Shown one piece after another: positions 14,089 to 14,564 of a DNA stretch of 14,564 bases. The number at the start of each line of letters is the position of its first letter. Position 1 is the first letter of the stretch. The translations under genes and the position numbers were made by a program. Source of the DNA: Candidatus Bipolaricaulota bacterium (lineage in GTDB: Bacteria; Bipolaricaulota; Bipolaricaulia; Bipolaricaulales; Bipolaricaulaceae); assembly GCA_021159405.1 (NCBI GenBank), contig JAGGRX010000151.1, positions 1 through 14,564 on the forward strand. The letters run 5' to 3'. Below the pieces are notes generated by a model, which did not search any database, had not been told where the DNA came from, and was given only the letters and a program-made list of their open reading frames with translations.

Positions 14089-14564
14089 TGGGTCGGATCG
14101 GGGAGGCGGTGGAGGCCCTGGTGGAGGTGGTGGCCCGGCTGCGCGGGCCTAACGGATGTCCCTGGGACAGAGCTCAGACCCACACCTCGCTCATCCCGTA
14201 TCTTTTGGAGGAAGCGTACGAGACTGCGGAAGCCTTGGAGAAAGGGACCCCTGAAAGGATCAAGGAGGAGCTGGGGGACCTCCTTCTTCAGGTGGCCCTC
14301 CATGCCCAGATCGAGGCGGAAGCCGGGCGTTTCGATTTGGGGGATGTGGCCTCCGCCCTAAGGGAAAAGCTCATCCGGCGGCATAGACACGTGTTTGGGG
14401 ATGTGAAGGCGACTACCCCGGCGGAGGTGAGGAAGCAGTGGGAGGAGTTCAAGCGTGAGGAGGGGAAGGGGCTGGACCTCGCCCGTCCTGCCCTGATTGC
14501 GGCCAGGAAGTACATCGAGGCTTATCCAGATGCAGTTGCCCCAGTCCCCTCCCATATCCCATCC
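14085..14564 (+). CDS. mazG: MazG nucleotide pyrophosphohydrolase, cut by the window end
   Basis: The first 160 codons are present with no stop before the window ends. MazG hydrolyses nucleoside triphosphates to monophosphates and clears unwanted or damaged nucleotides. Visible motifs: RLRGPNGCPWDRAQTHTSLI (18-37), the metal-binding EExxE in LLEEAYE (40-46), EELGDLLLQVALHAQIE (61-77) with the second ExxD, and KLIRRHRHVFGD (95-106). Two adjacent in-frame ATGs (14085, 14088) are possible starts. The first overlaps the stop of the TPR gene (ATGA), which indicates coupling. From about residue 129 the sequence departs from the usual linker, so it may be a one-domain form, but the end is not visible. 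Confidence 0.88.
   Translation, partial: MMGRIGEAVEALVEVVARLRGPNGCPWDRAQTHTSLIPYLLEEAYETAEALEKGTPERIKEELGDLLLQVALHAQIEAEAGRFDLGDVASALREKLIRRHRHVFGDVKATTPAEVRKQWEEFKREEGKGLDLARPALIAARKYIEAYPDAVAPVPSHIPS

Overview
The window reads as a dense, high-GC bacterial chromosome segment, about 95% coding, with no rRNA, tRNA, CRISPR array or insertion sequence visible. It suggests a deep-branching diderm bacterium. A secreted beta-rich protein ends in phenylalanine (an outer-membrane signature), an RND/MMPL exporter and a membrane-anchored SurA-like chaperone sit beside RNase Y and SpoVS, and several promoters lie so close to start codons that their mRNAs should be leaderless. My best guess is a Bipolaricaulota (OP1/Acetothermia)-like lineage. 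That is inference from gene content and style, not a database match.

Left part, mostly minus strand (1-3757). The window opens with the tail of an unrecognised plus-strand gene. It converges on a small secreted, glycine-rich membrane protein with a two-fold internal repeat. Next come two genes read leftward as a pair: a secreted, cysteine-bearing beta-barrel-like protein, then a sigma-70-like protein that keeps regions 2 and 3 but has no region 4. A clear intrinsic terminator separates these from a 436-residue GTPase-like protein of the cyclic 2,3-diphosphoglycerate synthetase family.

Middle part (3758-5236). A divergent intergenic region drives the GTPase gene leftward and a CDP-alcohol phosphatidyltransferase rightward. 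The latter has a promoter placed for a leaderless mRNA, and a 10-bp direct repeat touches both -10 boxes. The phosphatidyltransferase gene runs tail-to-tail into an RluD-type pseudouridine synthase gene with a 134-bp coding overlap. The pseudouridine synthase gene is divergent from rimP, and the two share a strikingly symmetric candidate bidirectional promoter.

Right part, a long plus-strand gene train (5237-14564): rimP, nusA, an RND/MMPL exporter, rny (RNase Y), spoVS, an AtpI/AtpZ-like small membrane protein, a SurA/PpiC prolyl isomerase fused to a long TPR domain, and the start of mazG. Most junctions are overlaps or gaps of under 50 bases and no internal terminator was seen, so much of this is probably one operon. 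It joins ribosome maturation, transcription elongation and RNA decay to envelope export and folding and to nucleotide clean-up. The usual rimP-nusA-infB order is broken: the exporter follows nusA directly.
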